In this document: positions 60,695-64,000 of the stretch, in pieces
How positions within the stretch are numbered: the first letter of the stretch is position 1
Layout of the letters: every line of letters begins with the position of its first letter
DNA from: Lunularia cruciata
Taxonomy: Eukaryota; Streptophyta; Marchantiopsida; Lunulariales; Lunulariaceae
Direction: 5' to 3'
NCBI GenBank assembly: GCA_948567375.1
Contig: OX419755.1
Span: 38,259,001-38,323,000, forward strand
Length of the DNA: 64,000 bases
The notes under the pieces: generated by a model
The model's input: the letters and a program-made list of their open reading frames with translations, nothing else
Databases searched by the model: none
Told to the model about the DNA's origin: nothing
Translations under genes and position numbers: made by a program

Positions 60695-60879
60695 AGAGAC
60701 TTGGACTAAAGACTTTTCAACAACTTGTCCTTACTAAGGATTTCTAAATGGAGGAGTACAAGAGTGCTTATTAGAAATTCTGGTGGTACTTGAAGTATTA
60801 GCTATTGGAATAGGAATACTCCTAGGAAAATTGGAAAAGGTAGAGAGTGATGTCAGTGATAATAAGATGTGAAACTTGT

Positions 60880-61310
60880 AGAAGCATGATACAAAGATTT
60901 TAATTCCTCAACTTAAACTTCTGCAATATTTTAGTTCTTTTGTTCAACAATTCTATTTTGTTGAGGTGTGTAGCTACAAGCAACTTCCTGGAGGATACCT
61001 TGCTCATATAGGAAACCGTCAAAATGATTGAAATGAAGTCCACTAGAATGTAGACACATAATATTATGACAATATTGCTTCTCCACAAGTAGCTTGAATA
61101 TTGTGAAGAGAAAGAGGACATTTGATTTTTCTTTCAGAAAGTAAATCCATCTAATCTAGAAATGTAATCAAGATGAAATACTTGGAACCTTGGACAAACT
61201 CTTTTGAAGTATTAAATCATTATGTATCAATTCTACACATTAAAGGCCTTGTACTCATGCTTGAAAGGTTTTCTAGCTTGCTTACCTAATTCACAAGCCT
61301 CATACAAACT
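60880..61310 (-). pseudogene. Ty1/copia integrase remnant
   Basis: Minus strand from 61300: CELGKQARKPFKHE, the second half of the copia GAG-pre-integrase zinc motif, then broken core sequence and YTPQQNRIVEQKN near 60935, the copia counterpart of YTPQQNGVAERKN with the catalytic Glu still in place. The second catalytic Asp region (SDNGGEF) is destroyed and frames shift. This is the only copia trace I see in the window. Confidence 0.8.
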
Positions 61311-61312
61311 AT

Positions 61313-61951
61313 CATGCATATATACATCGCTACAAAACATACATCATTGTCAACATCACATACTATAGAAGCACAACTCACACATAAGTCATACTTGGAT
61401 TCTCAAGTGCCACAATAATCAGTTTATTCTCAACTCTAATCACACTCAATCAGATCAGTACTTGATTTGTCACTCAATAATTTGCCAAAAACTAGGCATT
61501 GATTACAGTCAAGCCACACCCACTCTATCTAAGAGACTCCAGGTGATTCTTGTCGGCCTCTGTCCACCATAGTAAGAACTTGAAGGCTCAACATCAAAGA
61601 AGTGAACTCTCTTGAGCTGCACTTTGAAAGTATATCCCCTGATTTTGACCTAGGTCTCCAACCCTAACGGTCCCATTGACGGCACACCCAATGGTGCAAG
61701 TGATGGTGGGTCTTACCATGTAATCAGAACCCAAAGCACAAAATCTGACCGTCAACAAGTAGTCTATGAGTAACTGCCAAAATAATTCTGACTACCAACA
61801 CTACTACTCTAGAGTCCGAGCAATCTAGGTGCGATGCTACAAATGGCGTGACAATTATTATGTGTATACACATCACTACACAATATACATTTTTGTCAAT
61901 ATCACACACTATAGAAACACAACTCACACATAAGTCATACATGGACTCTCA
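61313..61951. repeat. ~91 bp direct repeat flanking the LTR-D block
   Basis: 61313-61404 and 61861-61951 are about 85 percent identical (both contain cacaactcacacataagtca) and lie on either side of 61408-61853. This is far longer than a target duplication. Confidence 0.8.
61408..61853 (-). repeat. LTR-D copy, probable 3' LTR of the right-hand family D element
   Basis: Starts tgccacaataatc and ends tggcgtgaca, TG...CA ends, homologous to 8183-8632. The pol of a family D element lies to its right on the minus strand, so by position it is the 3' LTR. No clear polypurine tract adjoins it, which leaves some doubt. Confidence 0.6.
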
Positions 61952-62130
61952 TCATGACCTCCCTAGTTGGAGGTTAAGTCCCTCTAACTATAGATAGCCA
62001 TCTACTCCAAGTATATGGTATACCGTATGGTGGGCAAAAGATTAGGAGGCCGGGTGCTATTGAGCCCAATCTTTAGTCACTTGTTTGCAATCTATACCAT
62101 ATAAAGGATGAACTAGCTATGTCAAGTACG

Positions 62131-64000
62131 TCAAGGACATAGCCACTGTCCTTGAGGAACCACCATGAGGGAAGGAGTCGAACATGCCATATTCCATCCT
62201 CTCAAACAACTATCACACACTAACATAGTAGCAACTCTACCAAAAGAGCCGCATAACAAACACCGCAAGCCTACTTGTGCAAATGCCAATCTTGGATCCA
62301 TAATACCATCAACATTTGGGAGGTGGCATGGCGCACAATTGCACACATGATCCTTCCAAAAAACACCATCATATCCTTCCAACACAAGGACTCCAGATGG
62401 CAAACCTCATGCACTCTCAAGATAGTGTGGCTTGTAAAAACATCAAGTATTGATGGTGTTGTCTATTGTAGATATACATAGATACTTGGATGAAATTGAT
62501 AGATCAATTATAAAATCCTCCTCAAATGGTAGCATAATGTAAGGTATCCCTATGCTGAGCAATCACCAAGTTCTCAAAGGCCATCAACATCACTCTCTAA
62601 AAGATCTATGCACATTGAGAGCATGCACTCATCCATATATCTGATCATTTAAGTCCAAAACTATAGTAGCATCTCAATGAATGGCTGCAAGTAAATTTGG
62701 ATCTTGTCCATAGAGTAGAAAGTAAGGAGAGAAGGATGCTAAAGAGGCTTGCGGCTGAACTGGTAGCCCATGGCCAACCAAAGTGACTGGAGATCCCAAT
62801 CTCCCAAGTGACCTTTCTGCAAACTATACTTTTACAATCCTCTCTTCACCATTTGAACCACTCTTTGCTGAGCCATCTACCTCAAAGAGATCTTGGGAGG
62901 TAGTATGATGATCAACAAAGCCTTGTCACACAAGACTTGAAACTCCCCCAAGAACTTTGTACCTTGATCAATCAAAATCTCAATTGGTGCACCAAAATGA
63001 CTAAGAACCCAATCCAGGAACGAGTAAGCCGTCCCTTCATTGGACTTGTCAGAAAGTGCCACCAACTCAATCCACTTGGAGAAGTGCTCCACCATCACCA
63101 AAATGCACCGATCATGTTTCATCATCAACAGTTAAGTCAAGCAAAGTCCAAACTCCAACGGTAACCAAAACCCATGATAGGTAATGGCTGTAACTATGGC
63201 GTAGGAGCATTAAGTGATGCTCTAACTTGGTCACAAACCACACATCTGGCAACAAAATACTATACATTGGTTTGCATACCGTGCCACCAATAATGACTAT
63301 GGAGTAAGCTATATGTATGCTTTACTCCAAAATGTCCTAGCTCCTATGAGCATGACATACCAACTATGCTCTATGAGATGGAAGTGGTACTACTCGCACT
63401 CTACCATCCTCCCATACACAAAGAAGGTGTTTGCTCTCCAATCTCAACCGCATGGCTTGTTGAAGGACATGATCTCTCTCCTTGGCTCCAATTGTGCCAC
63501 CCACAACACTAGTGTGAAGATAGTCCATCACTAAGATATCATCATGAATGTCTCATTGAATTGTACCACTATATCCACTCTCTAGATTTGTGAACTCAAT
63601 AACTCCTCTTGTATGCACTAAGAAAGATACCACTAAAGCTTCAAAAAATATGCAAAGAAAGGTAGATGCATGCCAACGTGCTTTGGTCTGATCTTGTTGG
63701 TTGGGACATGGATTTCTACTCAACCCATATGCATCATGGTTCACTACTCTAGGTCTATGAATAACCATGAATTCATACTCTTATAAAATCAGAGCCCATT
63801 GTGCAAGCTTCACTAAAAGCTTGTTGGACTCCATCAACCATTTTCGTGGCTGATGATCAATGATGAGAGTAAGGGGTTACCAAAAAGGTAACATCAGAAA
63901 TGTGCTACTACCCATATTGTTGCCAAGCACTCTCCCTCATATGACCTATACTTTGCCTCTGCTGAATTGTTAGAGCAACTAGCATAGGCTGCCACAAACT
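62131..64000 (-). pseudogene. Ty3/gypsy pol of family D (RNase H, integrase, PHD-like finger), truncated by the window
   Basis: Minus strand from 64000: RNase H AEAKYRSYEGECLATIW (63930-63980), TLIIDHQPRKWL near 63860, linker VNHDAYGLSRNP near 63745, integrase zinc cysteines CVVCDQ near 63240, core with WSLDFA, FSKWIELV (63070) and LIDQGTKFLGEF (62960). The region of the third catalytic residue reads AQQRVVQ, so the Glu is lost, next to a frameshift. After the core, LPSGVLVLEG and NCAPCHLPNVDG lead into 62265-62131, RCLLC...MLVCDSC...GWNMAC...GQWLCP, a PHD-finger pattern with the His of GWH changed to Asn and the last Cys lost at the stop. Confidence 0.82.

Overview
This is a stretch of a large, repeat-rich eukaryotic nuclear genome, almost certainly a land plant. 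Pointers are Ty3/gypsy polyproteins of plant type, a primer-binding site matching plant tRNA-Glu, AT-rich intergenic DNA, and one spliced host gene of the signal-peptide phospholipase D type. A gymnosperm or similar vascular plant with a big genome fits best, but the sequence alone does not settle the species. I see no rRNA or tRNA gene, CRISPR array or bacterial-type operon.

One complete host gene is visible: a six-exon PLD3/4-like (SP-PLD) gene at 55630-57691 (+), 507 codons, with both HKD motifs. It sits in a 3 kb island without recognisable transposons. Nearly everything else with recognisable ancestry is mobile DNA. I name the families A to D.

Family A (Ty3/gypsy, 679 bp LTR, TGT...ACA): one almost intact element at 26508-34311 (-) with two LTRs in which I found no difference, a 1519-codon gag-pol, a tRNA-Glu primer site and an extra upstream zinc-knuckle ORF; a decayed truncated copy at 1-3493; solo LTRs at 23148-23833, 40759-41432 and 50475-51164. 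Family B: TGTGG...CCACA units of 1.9-3.7 kb flanked by 5 bp duplications, carrying a K/E-rich ORF and a conserved CTATTTAAAG promoter-like site. They look like very long solo LTRs with coding sequence in U3 (12678-14568, 25276-36772, and plus-sense copies ending at 11972 and 38513). Family C: LTRs at 16772-17217, 17366-17980, 19318-19911 and 59960-60694. Family D: decayed Ty3/gypsy at 3494-8632 and 61408-64000; the second has a PHD-finger-like module after its integrase.

The middle of the window is a resolvable nest. A plus-sense B copy (21849-38513) was hit by a solo LTR-A and by a minus-sense B copy (25276-36772), which was in turn hit by the young A element. Removing each insertion plus one target duplication restores a colinear reading.

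From 48376 to 51654 lies a Tigger/pogo-type DNA transposon with 25 bp terminal inverted repeats and a TA duplication. Its transposase stays in one frame but carries six nonsense codons and a solo LTR-A insertion. It is followed by a decayed non-LTR reverse transcriptase (52252-54898), the PLD gene, a solo LTR-C, a Ty1/copia integrase remnant (60880-61310) and the start of the second D element. The stretch 38514-48373 is AT-rich and holds no gene I can recognise apart from the solo LTR, a perfect 26 bp hairpin and two tandem duplications.
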